From Hyphomicrobiales bacterium (lineage in GTDB: Bacteria; Pseudomonadota; Alphaproteobacteria; Rhodobacterales; Rhodobacteraceae), in assembly GCA_003558415.1 (NCBI GenBank), contig PWLT01000200.1:1-5847 (forward strand): a DNA stretch of 5,847 bases. The letters are read 5' to 3'. Both the position numbers and the translations under genes were made by a program. This document shows, piece after piece, positions 1 through 5,847 of this stretch. Under the pieces are notes generated by a model that was not told the origin of the DNA, searched no databases, and was given only the letters and a program-made list of their open reading frames with translations. Every line of letters starts with the position of its first letter. Positions within the stretch are counted from its first letter, which is position 1.

Positions 1-1089
1 ATCGGGATCCTTGTGACGGTGATCACCCAATCCTCGAGCGCCGGGGTCGCAGGAACGCTGGTGCTGCTGGGCACCGGCGCGGTCACCTTCGAGCAGGCCG
101 CCGCCATGGTCATCGGGATGCATATCGGCACCACATCCACACCGCTGCTCGCGGCAATCGGGGGCTCGCCCGCGATGCGCCAGACCGCGGTGGCGAATGT
201 CATCTATCACCTGGTGACCGGGTTGCTGGCGCTGGCCTTCATCGATCTGGGCGCACGGCTGGTGGCCGGCCCCGTGCTGGACGGCGACCGACAGCTCGGT
301 CTTGTGATCTTCCACACCGGGTTCAACCTGATCGGCACGGCGGTGATGCTGCCGCTGACGGCGCGTTTTGCGGCGGCCATGCTGTGGCTGATGCCCGAAA
401 TGGCCGCGGCGCGGCCCACCGCGCGGCTCGACCGGGCGCTACTGTCGGACCCCGGCGCGGCGCTCGACACCGCGGGCTCCGTTCTGCGCGACCTCGCCGC
501 AGAACTCTTTGGCGCCCTCTCCGACACGCTCGCGGCCGGTACCGATCACGGCGCGCTTGCGCGGGCGCGCGAGCGGATCGGCATCGACATCGAACCGCTG
601 GAGGAGTTCCTCTCCCATATCACAGTCGATGCGGGCAACGAGCGGCAGCTGACCCGCTACAACGCGCTTCTGCATCAGCTCGATCACCTGCGGCGCCTGC
701 ATTTCCGCTGCGGGCAGGGTGCGAGGATTCGCACCGCGGTGGGCGAGCCGTCCCTGCGCCGCCATATCGCCTTGCTGCGCGCCACCCTCAGGGCGCATGG
801 CGCCGGCGAGGAGGACGCGGAACGGCGCGCCGCGCGGCTCGACCGGCTGGAGCGCAGGCTGGGGCTGCTGGAGGCGCGCACCCGCCACCTCACACGAAGC
901 CGCCCGCCCCATGTGCTGGGCCGCACGCCGACGGAGCTGTTCCAGCTTGCCGACGCGCTGCGCTGGATGCGCCGGAGCACGCGACATGCCGAACGCATCA
1001 TCACCTATCAAGGAGAGGCGCACGACCCCGTTGGCGGGCCGGACCCGGCCGATGCGCCCGAGGCGCTCGAAGCCCGCCCCGCCGGCTGA
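1..1089 (+). CDS. Na+/phosphate cotransporter family protein, C-terminal part (N-terminus outside window)
   Basis: The frame is open from the first base, so the gene is cut at its 5' side; 362 codons plus TGA remain. The GTG at 13 is internal and is not a start. Residues 9-14 (TQSSSA) are the QSSSA-type signature of the Na_Pi_cotrans repeat and, given what follows, probably the second copy. Residues 40-47 (MHIGTTST) match the usual GxxIGTT segment, and 104-109 (FHTGFN) the conserved FHxxFN segment. Hydrophobic stretches at about 17-40, 62-84 and 98-130 are the remaining membrane helices. From about residue 160 the chain is soluble, helical and Arg/Leu-rich, as in the PhoU-like tail found on many members. 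The family imports phosphate, or possibly other anions, with sodium at the inner membrane; the substrate here is inferred only. The gene converges on leuB. Family call is firm; the exact paralogue is not. Confidence 0.88.
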   Translation: MGILVTVITQSSSAGVAGTLVLLGTGAVTFEQAAAMVIGMHIGTTSTPLLAAIGGSPAMRQTAVANVIYHLVTGLLALAFIDLGARLVAGPVLDGDRQLGLVIFHTGFNLIGTAVMLPLTARFAAAMLWLMPEMAAARPTARLDRALLSDPGAALDTAGSVLRDLAAELFGALSDTLAAGTDHGALARARERIGIDIEPLEEFLSHITVDAGNERQLTRYNALLHQLDHLRRLHFRCGQGARIRTAVGEPSLRRHIALLRATLRAHGAGEEDAERRAARLDRLERRLGLLEARTRHLTRSRPPHVLGRTPTELFQLADALRWMRRSTRHAERIITYQGEAHDPVGGPDPADAPEALEARPAG

Positions 1090-1099
1090 GCCCGGCTCA
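1087..1099. repeat. Perfect short palindrome joining the two convergent stop codons
   Basis: TGAGCC-C-GGCTCA spans the transporter stop (TGA at 1087-1089) and the leuB stop (TGA on the minus strand, 1099-1097). One further C-G pair (1086/1100) extends the arms to 7 bases around a single central C. It would fold identically in both transcripts, but no T-tract follows on either strand, so a bidirectional terminator role is only a guess. Part of the symmetry is forced by two TGA stops facing each other. Confidence 0.5.
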
Positions 1100-2203
1100 G
1101 AGCCCCGCCTCCAGCGCCGCGACGATGGCATCACCCATATCGGCGGTGCCCACCGGCGTGCCGCCGGCCGGGCCCAGCAGATCGCCGGTGCGCAGACCGT
1201 CGGCGAGCACGGCCTCGATGGCGCGCTCCAGCCGCGCGGCCTCCTCGCCCTTGTCGTAGGAGTAGCGCAGCGCCATCGCGAAGCTCAGGATGCAGGCGAT
1301 CGGGTTTGCCTTGCCCTGTCCCGTGATATCGGGGGCGGAGCCGTGCACCGGCTCGTACATCGCTGCCGGGCGCCCGTTGGCGCGCGGCGCGCCAAGGCTC
1401 GCCGAGGGCAGCATGCCCAGCGATCCGGTCAGCATCGCCGCGACATCCGAGAGCAGGTCGCCGAACAGGTTGTCGGTGACGATCACGTCGAACTGCTTGG
1501 GCCAGCGGACAAGCTGCATCGCGCCCGCGTCGGCATACATGTGCGAGAGTTCGACATCGGGGTATTCCGCATCGCCGATGCGCTGGACGACCTCGCGCCA
1601 CAGAACACCCGATTCCATGACATTCGCCTTCTCCATCGAGCAGAGCTTGCGGTCACGCTTCATGGCCAGATCGAAGGCCGCACGGGCGACGCGCTCGATC
1701 TCGGATTCGGTGTAGCGCTGGGTGTTGATGCCCACACGCTCGTTACCTTCCTCGAAAATGCCGCGCGGCTCGCCGAAATAGACGCCCGAGGTCAGCTCGC
1801 GCACGATCATGATATCGAGCCCTGCGACCACCTTGCGCTTGAGCGAGGAGAAATCGGCCAGCGCATCGAAGCACTGCGCGGGGCGCAGATTGGCGAACAG
1901 ATCAAGCTCCTTGCGCAGGCGCAGCAGCGCGCGCTCGGGTTTGACCGCGAAATCGAGGTCGTCGTATTTCGGCCCGCCCACCGCGCCGAGCAGCACGGCA
2001 TCCGCGGCATGCGCCCTGGTCATGGTTTCTTCGGTGATCGGGGTGCCATGCACGTCATAGGCGGCCCCTCCCACGATATCCTCGCTCACCTCCAGTTCGA
2101 GCCCGCGCTTCGCGCGGAACCAGTCGATGACCTTGCGCACCTCGACCATGACTTCCGGGCCGATGCCGTCGCCCGGCAGGATGAGTAGGGATGGGGTGCT
2201 CAT
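1097..2203 (-). CDS. leuB: 3-isopropylmalate dehydrogenase
   Basis: Oxidatively decarboxylates (2R,3S)-3-isopropylmalate to 4-methyl-2-oxopentanoate with NAD+, the third step of leucine biosynthesis, in the cytoplasm. The 368-residue length is normal for the family. Visible signatures: N-terminal [11 protein letters not shown] (8-18), GAVGGPK (73-79), substrate-binding arginines R97, R107 and R135, [12 protein letters not shown] (137-148) with catalytic Y142, EKANVMES (191-198) with catalytic K192, and metal-binding D225, D249 and D253, spaced exactly as D217/D241/D245 of the Thermus enzyme. VHGSAPDI (286-293) with downstream N300 is the NAD-binding end. Start ATG at 2203 is supported by GAGGA six bases upstream (2214-2210). 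It lies 255 bases after the upstream EEP gene and has its own promoter candidate. All catalytic residues are intact. Confusion with isocitrate or tartrate dehydrogenase is very unlikely given the leuCD neighbours. Confidence 0.97.
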   Translation of the reverse strand: MSTPSLLILPGDGIGPEVMVEVRKVIDWFRAKRGLELEVSEDIVGGAAYDVHGTPITEETMTRAHAADAVLLGAVGGPKYDDLDFAVKPERALLRLRKELDLFANLRPAQCFDALADFSSLKRKVVAGLDIMIVRELTSGVYFGEPRGIFEEGNERVGINTQRYTESEIERVARAAFDLAMKRDRKLCSMEKANVMESGVLWREVVQRIGDAEYPDVELSHMYADAGAMQLVRWPKQFDVIVTDNLFGDLLSDVAAMLTGSLGMLPSASLGAPRANGRPAAMYEPVHGSAPDITGQGKANPIACILSFAMALRYSYDKGEEAARLERAIEAVLADGLRTGDLLGPAGGTPVGTADMGDAIVAALEAGL

Positions 2204-2209
2204 GGGCCG

Positions 2210-2214
2210 TCCTC
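2210..2214 (-). promoter_or_regulatory. leuB ribosome binding site
   Basis: GAGGA on the minus strand, six bases before the ATG at 2203-2201. It fixes the leuB start, and the following Met-Ser-Thr-Pro-Ser reads straight into the conserved [12 protein letters not shown] segment. Confidence 0.7.
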
Positions 2215-2235
2215 ATGGTTGACAGGGATGGACTT

Positions 2236-2264
2236 CGCCTAGCGTCTGGGGCGCAAGGGGTCAA
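2236..2264 (-). promoter_or_regulatory. Candidate sigma-70-type promoter for leuB
   Basis: Minus strand: a -35 box TTGACC (2264-2259), 17 bases, then a weak -10 TAGGCG (2241-2236). The -35 matches five of six consensus bases at ideal spacing; the -10 is degenerate, as is common in GC-rich alphaproteobacteria. Transcription would start near 2229, giving a leader of about 26 bases that contains the ribosome binding site. No operator or leader peptide is visible in so short a leader. This would let leuB be expressed independently of the genes upstream. Confidence 0.5.
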
Positions 2265-2396
2265 GCGGAGGCGAGGAAAGACGCTCGCGGCCCGGCAGCG
2301 GGCGCGCGAGAGCAAGCCACCCAATCGGCGCGCCTCGGCGCATCCCCGCCGGCGCGGCGCAGGGCGTGCGGGCGGCAGGCGCGCGGCCCGGGCGGT

Positions 2397-2427
2397 ATGC
2401 CCCGGCTCCAGGGCGCCGTGGGGGCAT
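2397..2427. repeat. Inverted repeat ATGCCCC / GGGGCAT in the spacer upstream of leuB
   Basis: Perfect 7-base arms at 2397-2403 and 2421-2427 enclose 17 bases. GGC (2404-2406) and GCC (2415-2417) could extend the stem across a three-base bulge. It sits 32 bases after the EEP stop and about 130 bases before the leuB -35 box. A structured 3' end for the EEP transcript is possible; chance in such GC-rich DNA is also likely. Confidence 0.3.
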
Positions 2428-2458
2428 CGCCGCCGCGCAGCCCCGGCGGGCGCCGGCC

Positions 2459-3619
2459 TCAGCGGCGGGGCACGGCGATATCGGCCCAGACCAGCCGGTG
2501 ACGCGACGCGCGCGCGACCGCCTCGCCGAACCGATCGTGCTCCTGCGTTCCGGGGGCGGGCCAGAACACCCCGGAAGCGTGCACACGCAAATCGGCAGAC
2601 GGCAGAACGTAATCAACCCGCAGATTGCCCGGCCCCGCCTCTTGTGTCCAATGCGTCGTATCAAGGCCCGGGTCGCCGACATGCGCGGTGTTCAGTGGCC
2701 CCGTCGCGGCCTCCACACCACCGTGACTGCGCGGCTGAGGGTCCTGCAGGGCGGGATGGGCCAGAAGCGCGCGCATGGCCGCGTGGTCTCCGTCCCCGTC
2801 ATGTGGGTCGAGATTGGAATCGCCCAGCAGAACGAATGGCCCATCGGGCGGGGGCATGGGCAGCGCATCATCGAGAAACAGGCTCCAGAACCGCGTCTCG
2901 TCGTGATTGCGGCGCAAATTTCGCTCATGCGGCCCGCCAAAGACCGGCGGCCCCGCATACCAGGCCAGCAGATGCAGCCGCCCGCCAGCGGGCAGGCGCA
3001 GCGGCACATCCCAATGCCCGGTAGATGAGAGGCGCTGTTTTGCGAAAACATCCTCCGAGGGAAACGGCACCCCGTCGGCTTGCGGCAGGCGCGCATCGGG
3101 CAGATCGCGCCAAAGGAACCCGGAGAAGTCGCGCGCCTCCTCGGGCATCACCGGAAACCGCGAGAGCAGCGCCATCCCCCCTGCTCCCGCGAAACGGCCA
3201 TAGCCCTGGGCGTCGTCAGCCGTGCCGCGACGGCCGTCACCGGTCATGTCGCGCCCGGTCTGCATTCCGGAATTCGGGGCGAAGGCAAACAGGTGAGGAT
3301 AATGTGCGCCGCGCGCCTCCAGCTCCCCCGCCAGAGCGTTCAGCGCAACGAGGTCATGATCGTAATCGACCTTGGTCAACAGAAGAATGTCGGGATCGAC
3401 CTGCGCGATGACCTCGACCAAGGCCGCGATCTGCTTGTCGTCACCCGACAGGATGTCGCGCAACAACAGCCCCGGCCCCCGGCGCGACAGATCGGCGTTG
3501 TAGGTGGCGATGCGCAGATCCCCACCGCCCTGCCCGGCGCTCGGTGCAGGCAGGAAAAAGACCAGCAGGCAGAAGAGCCAAATGGCCAGACCGGTCGGCG
3601 CGGTCAGGCGAGCTGCCAC
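2459..3619 (-). CDS. Putatively exported endonuclease/exonuclease/phosphatase (EEP)-fold protein with altered active site
   Basis: From GTG at 3619 the protein has 386 residues. Residues 1-28 look like a signal peptide: R5, a hydrophobic core LAIWLFCLLVFFL (11-23), then APSAG. The rest has the EEP order: ATYN (N41), DPDILLL (76-82), GDSNLDP (266-272; D267, N269), RVDYVL (D336) and SRHRLVW (R373, H374). By alignment with exonuclease III, N7, D151, N153, D229 and H259 have counterparts, but E34 becomes K83 and D258 becomes R373. An Asp-rich loop at 124-135 resembles a calcium-binding loop. Probable role is a phosphodiester or phosphomonoester hydrolase outside the cytoplasm; substrate unknown, activity uncertain. 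The frame is open farther upstream (to an ATG at 3742), but that lies inside the membrane gene and precedes the signal peptide, so I reject it. GTG 3619 overlaps the membrane gene by 16 bases, with GAGGA directly abutting, which is poor spacing; the start is tentative. Confidence 0.8.
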   Translation of the reverse strand: MAARLTAPTGLAIWLFCLLVFFLPAPSAGQGGGDLRIATYNADLSRRGPGLLLRDILSGDDKQIAALVEVIAQVDPDILLLTKVDYDHDLVALNALAGELEARGAHYPHLFAFAPNSGMQTGRDMTGDGRRGTADDAQGYGRFAGAGGMALLSRFPVMPEEARDFSGFLWRDLPDARLPQADGVPFPSEDVFAKQRLSSTGHWDVPLRLPAGGRLHLLAWYAGPPVFGGPHERNLRRNHDETRFWSLFLDDALPMPPPDGPFVLLGDSNLDPHDGDGDHAAMRALLAHPALQDPQPRSHGGVEAATGPLNTAHVGDPGLDTTHWTQEAGPGNLRVDYVLPSADLRVHASGVFWPAPGTQEHDRFGEAVARASRHRLVWADIAVPRR

Positions 3620-4440
3620 TCCTCGGCCGCGGCCTCGCCGTTGCTGCGGCGCTTGTCGCGGATCATGCGCGCGATCCGCCCGATCGCCACCCCGCGCATC
3701 AGCAGGCTCGCCGGAAGAAAGGCCCATGCCGCGATCGTCCATATCAGGGTCTGCGGCTCCCTCAGAAAGATCGGCTGCAGAAGTGTCGAGGCGGCCATGA
3801 TCGCCGCCGGAATCAAGAATGGCAGCAAAAATCCTAACGCGATGTTAAGCACGGCGCTGCGATCGAGCCGCGCGACCGCGTCACCGCCCGCGGTCGGATC
3901 GAAGGTGGGCAGATTGACCCAGACGTTGAATGCTTCGCGACGCGTGGGCCAGCGACGGATGCGCAGCGTGCAGACGAAGACGATCAGCATGAAGAGCGAT
4001 GCCAGGTAACTCAGCCCCGCCGCCGCGCGTACCGTCGCCACATGCTCGGGCGAGGATTGCGGCGGCAGCATGAGCGTCACGAGGCGCACGGGACTGTAGG
4101 GAAAGTCCATCGCCTCCCCGATCAGTGTCCCCAGCGCCTCGATGAGCAGCGACAGGGTGCTCGGCTCACTCTGGCCGCGCAACATGACCCCGAGCAATGC
4201 CACAATCGTAAACAGGGTGAGAAAGCGGATGCGGTTATAGGGCGGGGCGTAGCGGAACTCGACGATGCCCGGATAGCGCGTGGAGTATTCGATGAAGGTC
4301 AGCAACCCCGCAAAGAGCGCGAAGAGCAGCATCACCTGTGCCGTATCCCCGCCCACACCCGGCAGCAGCATCGCTGGCGTTATCACCAGCAATGCCATGA
4401 GGAATGCGCGCACCACCGCGCCGAATACCTGCGAGATCAC
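3604..4440 (-). CDS. Conserved multi-pass inner-membrane protein, function unknown
   Basis: I do not recognise a named family. The 278-residue protein has about six hydrophobic helices: roughly 12-28, 36-52, 73-89, 144-160, 195-220 and 231-248, with a semi-hydrophobic segment at 97-125. A soluble loop at 162-193 contains the distinctive RRWPTRREAFNVW and LPTFDPTAGGD stretches. The tail (249-278) is basic, then acidic, and probably cytoplasmic. There is no transporter, kinase or peptidase motif that I can see. The frame also opens at a GTG at 4461, but that has no ribosome binding site, whereas GTG 4440 has GGGGTGAG six bases upstream (4454-4447) and gives MISQVFGAVVRAFLMALL, so I chose 4440. 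The stop overlaps the EEP start, suggesting one transcript and linked roles. It lies downstream of the leuCD terminator, so it needs its own promoter. Confidence 0.8.
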   Translation of the reverse strand: MISQVFGAVVRAFLMALLVITPAMLLPGVGGDTAQVMLLFALFAGLLTFIEYSTRYPGIVEFRYAPPYNRIRFLTLFTIVALLGVMLRGQSEPSTLSLLIEALGTLIGEAMDFPYSPVRLVTLMLPPQSSPEHVATVRAAAGLSYLASLFMLIVFVCTLRIRRWPTRREAFNVWVNLPTFDPTAGGDAVARLDRSAVLNIALGFLLPFLIPAAIMAASTLLQPIFLREPQTLIWTIAAWAFLPASLLMRGVAIGRIARMIRDKRRSNGEAAAEEWQLA

Positions 4441-4640
4441 TGCACTCTCACCCCGAAACACCCGGCGCGATCGCGTGCCGCGCCCTTGCCGTCTGCCTGC
4501 GCCGCCGTTTCCCGGCGATCCGCCTTACATTTGCCGTAATCCTGCCCAGTTTCACTTTGCCTTGCAACAAATTGACCGTGCTGGGGAATCTCCCGCAGGC
4601 ATATTGCGCGAAACTGTCACCGCTTTGCATCATCTTGGGG
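4441..4640. other. Spacer between leuD terminator and membrane-protein gene, expected promoter region
   Basis: No gene is supported here. A/T content rises at about 4520-4640 compared with the surroundings, as expected of a promoter zone for the minus-strand membrane gene. The best sigma-70-like pair I can find, TTGCAA (4567-4562), 17 bases, CAGGAT (4544-4539), matches poorly at the -10, so I do not call a promoter. A TTGCAA palindrome lies at 4562-4567. No clear operator or riboswitch structure is visible. Confidence 0.4.
4447..4454 (-). promoter_or_regulatory. Ribosome binding site deciding the membrane-protein start
   Basis: GGGGTGAG on the minus strand, six bases before the GTG at 4440-4438. 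The alternative GTG at 4461 is preceded by a stretch with no purine-rich site. The match to the anti-Shine-Dalgarno is imperfect but the spacing is ideal. Confidence 0.5.
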
Positions 4641-4671
4641 AAAAAGAAACGGGCCGCCCACGGGGCGGCCC
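4641..4671 (-). terminator. Rho-independent terminator of leuCD
   Basis: Read on the minus strand, GGGCCGCCC (4671-4663), a three-base loop (4662-4660) and GGGCGGCCC (4659-4651) form a perfect 9-bp GC stem, followed at once by GTTTCTTTTT (4650-4641). The plus strand has no T-tract after the hairpin, so it acts toward low coordinates. It lies 54 bases after the leuD stop and should separate leuCD transcription from the membrane/EEP genes and leuB. Confidence 0.9.
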
Positions 4672-4725
4672 GATATCTTGTGGCCACACTTTGCCGAACC
4701 ACAATGCGGCCGGCGCGACCGGCGC

Positions 4726-5331
4726 TCACACCCAGGGGCGCTGCACCGCCATTTTCGTCTCATAGGCTTCGATCGCCGGGGCCTTTTCCAGCGTCAGGGC
4801 GATATCGTCGAGGCCGTTGAGCAGGCAGTGCTTGCGGAACGGGTCGATCTCGAAGGCGATCTCGGTGCCTTCGGAGGTGGTGATGGTCTGGGCTTCGAGA
4901 TCGACGGCGAGGCGCGCATTGGCGCCCTTGCCGGCCTCCTCGGTGAGCAGGTCCACCTGTTCCTGCGGCAGGGCGATGGGCAGGATGCCGTTCTTGAAGC
5001 AGTTGTTGTAGAAGATATCGGCGAAGCTGGGCGCGATCACGCAGCGGATGCCGAAATCGAGCATCGCCCAGGGCGCGTGCTCGCGCGAGGAGCCGCAGCC
5101 GAAATTCTCGCCGGCGATCAGGATCTCCGCGTCGCGATAGGCGGGCTGGTTGAGCACGAAATCGGGGATCTCGTTGCCCTTCTCGTCATAGCGCATCTCG
5201 TCAAAGAGGTTCTTGCCCAGCCCCGTGCGCTTGATCGTCTTCAGGAACTGCTTGGGGATGATCATGTCGGTATCGACATTGACCATCGGCAGCGGCGCGG
5301 CGATGCCGGTCAGCTTGGTGAATTTTTCCAT
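4726..5331 (-). CDS. leuD: 3-isopropylmalate dehydratase small subunit
   Basis: Small (swivel-domain) subunit of isopropylmalate isomerase, which with LeuC interconverts 2- and 3-isopropylmalate in the cytoplasm, the second step of leucine biosynthesis. At 201 residues it has the usual length of the proteobacterial form. Signatures: [15 protein letters not shown] (17-31), [15 protein letters not shown] (74-88) carrying the substrate-contacting Ser-Ser-Arg-Glu-His run, [18 protein letters not shown] (102-119), and [15 protein letters not shown] (163-177). ATG at 5331 has a strong GAGGAGG seven bases upstream. Only 12 bases separate it from leuC. It ends MAVQRPWV, 54 bases before a terminator. 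The sequence is complete, with no substitutions in the core motifs. Confidence 0.97.
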   Translation of the reverse strand: MEKFTKLTGIAAPLPMVNVDTDMIIPKQFLKTIKRTGLGKNLFDEMRYDEKGNEIPDFVLNQPAYRDAEILIAGENFGCGSSREHAPWAMLDFGIRCVIAPSFADIFYNNCFKNGILPIALPQEQVDLLTEEAGKGANARLAVDLEAQTITTSEGTEIAFEIDPFRKHCLLNGLDDIALTLEKAPAIEAYETKMAVQRPWV

Positions 5332-5338
5332 TATCGTG

Positions 5339-5345
5339 CCTCCTC
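5339..5345 (-). promoter_or_regulatory. leuD ribosome binding site overlapping the leuC stop
   Basis: GAGGAGG on the minus strand lies seven bases before the leuD ATG. Its first two bases (GA) are the last two of the leuC TGA stop (5346-5344), so ribosomes ending leuC sit on the leuD initiation site. This favours coupled, near-equal synthesis of the two isomerase subunits. Confidence 0.85.
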
Positions 5346-5847
5346 ACACCAGCTCGCGCACATCGGTCAGCCGCCCCGTAACTGCGGCCGCCGCGGCCAT
5401 GGCCGGGCTCATCAGATGGGTGCGCCCGCCGCGGCCCTGACGGCCCTCGAAATTGCGGTTCGAGGTCGCCGCGCAGCGCTCGCCAGGGGCAAGCTGGTCG
5501 GGGTTCATCGCCAGGCACATCGAACACCCGGCGAGGCGCCACTCGAAGCCCGCCTCGATGAAGATCTCGGCCAGCCCTTCCTCCTCGGCCTGGGCGCGCA
5601 CCAGCCCCGAGCCGGGGACGACCATCGCGCGGATGCCCTCCTTGATCTTGCGGCCCTTGAGCACCGCGGCGGCGGCGCGCAGATCCTCGATCCGGCCATT
5701 CGTGCAGGAGCCCAGGAATACCGTGTCGATCTCGATATCCTGCAGCCGTGTGCCGGGTGTGAGCCCCATGTATTCCAGGCTGCGACGTGCCGCCTCGACC
5801 TTGCCGCCCGAAAACTCCGACGGATCGGGCACCACTCCGGTGATCGG
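5344..5847 (-). CDS. leuC: 3-isopropylmalate dehydratase large subunit, C-terminal part (5' end outside window)
   Basis: Large, iron-sulfur subunit of isopropylmalate isomerase and partner of LeuD. The frame is open to the window edge, so only the last 167 residues plus TGA are present; a full LeuC is about 465-475. The fragment begins [10 protein letters not shown]. It carries the three [4Fe-4S] ligands: Cys48 in GSCTNGR and Cys108 and Cys111 in GCSMC. The spacing of 60 then 3 residues equals that of E. coli C347/C407/C410. Other aconitase-family landmarks are VVPGSG (76-81) and [20 protein letters not shown] (131-150), which holds substrate-binding arginines. A GTG at 5835 is internal, not a start. 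The stop codon overlaps the leuD ribosome binding site. Homoaconitase or aconitase is unlikely because leuD follows immediately. Confidence 0.96.
   Translation of the reverse strand, partial: PITGVVPDPSEFSGGKVEAARRSLEYMGLTPGTRLQDIEIDTVFLGSCTNGRIEDLRAAAAVLKGRKIKEGIRAMVVPGSGLVRAQAEEEGLAEIFIEAGFEWRLAGCSMCLAMNPDQLAPGERCAATSNRNFEGRQGRGGRTHLMSPAMAAAAAVTGRLTDVRELV

Larger units (their letters stand above)
2204..2458. other. Spacer between the EEP gene and leuB, very GC-rich
   Basis: No convincing gene. The leuB half holds the promoter candidate and ribosome binding site. The part next to the EEP stop (about 2281-2458) is extremely GC-rich with several small inverted repeats, including CCGGC/GCCGG arms at 2456-2443 just after the stop and the ATGCCCC/GGGGCAT pair listed separately. 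None is followed by a T-tract on the minus strand, so a rho-independent terminator for the EEP gene cannot be claimed. Confidence 0.6.

Noticed and set aside
1517..1535. LeuB segment [10 protein letters not shown], where many bacterial LeuBs have Asp-Asn instead of Asp-Ala
   Set aside because: The metal ligand D225 is kept, and the Thermus enzyme also has Ala at the following position (VDAMAMHL), so it is a tolerated variation and not a loss of function.
719..2188. Long plus-strand open frame of 489 codons running antisense to leuB
   Set aside because: It overlaps the tail of the transporter and nearly all of leuB, whose protein is unmistakable with all active-site residues. The antisense product is Arg/His/Ala-rich with no recognisable motif, as expected for an open shadow frame in GC-rich DNA.
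3620..3742. Upstream extension of the EEP gene to an ATG at 3742
   Set aside because: The extra 41 residues are low-complexity, charged and Arg/Asp-rich, lie within the membrane-protein gene in another frame, and would bury the signal peptide inside the chain.
3080..4009. 309-codon plus-strand open frame across the EEP and membrane genes
   Set aside because: Both minus-strand genes in this interval have coherent domains and membrane helices. The plus-strand product is a motif-less mixture spanning both, typical of an antisense shadow.
4448..4729. 93-codon minus-strand frame starting at a GTGA overlap with the leuD stop
   Set aside because: It runs straight through the leuD terminator hairpin and T-tract, which encode its AAPWAARFFF stretch. 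It has no ribosome binding site suited to the GTG and an Arg-rich tail without motifs. The GTGA overlap is a coincidence of leuD ending in Val-stop.
1..5847. CRISPR arrays, insertion sequences, tRNA or rRNA genes, phage or toxin-antitoxin modules
   Set aside because: I looked for regularly spaced repeats, transposase motifs, terminal inverted repeats and tRNA cloverleaf landmarks and saw none. Nearly all sequence is explained by six genes and two short spacers.

Overview
The window is a GC-rich chromosomal segment, most likely from an alphaproteobacterium of the Rhodobacteraceae (Roseobacter/Paracoccus/Rhodobacter type). This rests on the high GC, on LeuB and LeuD sequences of the type I associate with that family, and on a gene set of leucine genes plus an extracytoplasmic endonuclease/exonuclease/phosphatase-fold (EEP) protein and a conserved membrane protein. 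The family assignment is from remembered resemblance, not a search.

Layout. Positions 1-1089 (+) hold the C-terminal part of a Na+/phosphate cotransporter family protein whose start lies outside the window. It converges on leuB with only 7 bases between the two stop codons. Everything else is on the minus strand. Read in the direction of transcription (high to low coordinates) the order is: leuC (C-terminal third, 5847-5344), leuD (5331-4726), a rho-independent terminator (about 4671-4641), a six-helix membrane protein of unknown function (4440-3604), a putatively exported EEP-fold protein (start overlapping the membrane gene, about 3619-2459), a 255-base spacer with a good leuB promoter candidate, and leuB (2203-1097).

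How it works together. LeuC and LeuD form isopropylmalate isomerase, and LeuB then oxidises 3-isopropylmalate, so the window carries steps 2 and 3 of leucine biosynthesis. The leuC stop codon runs straight into the leuD Shine-Dalgarno, which suggests coupled translation of the two subunits. The leu genes are not one uninterrupted operon: a strong terminator ends leuCD, and two non-leucine genes, probably co-translated with each other, lie before leuB, which appears to have its own promoter.

I see no mobile element, CRISPR array, tRNA, rRNA or phage signal. The most interesting object is the EEP protein: it keeps most of the fold's signature residues but has Lys and Arg at two positions normally occupied by acidic catalytic residues, and it carries an EF-hand/dockerin-like Asp loop. 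I do not see evidence for a wholly new multi-gene system; the membrane protein plus EEP pair is the only functionally unexplained unit.
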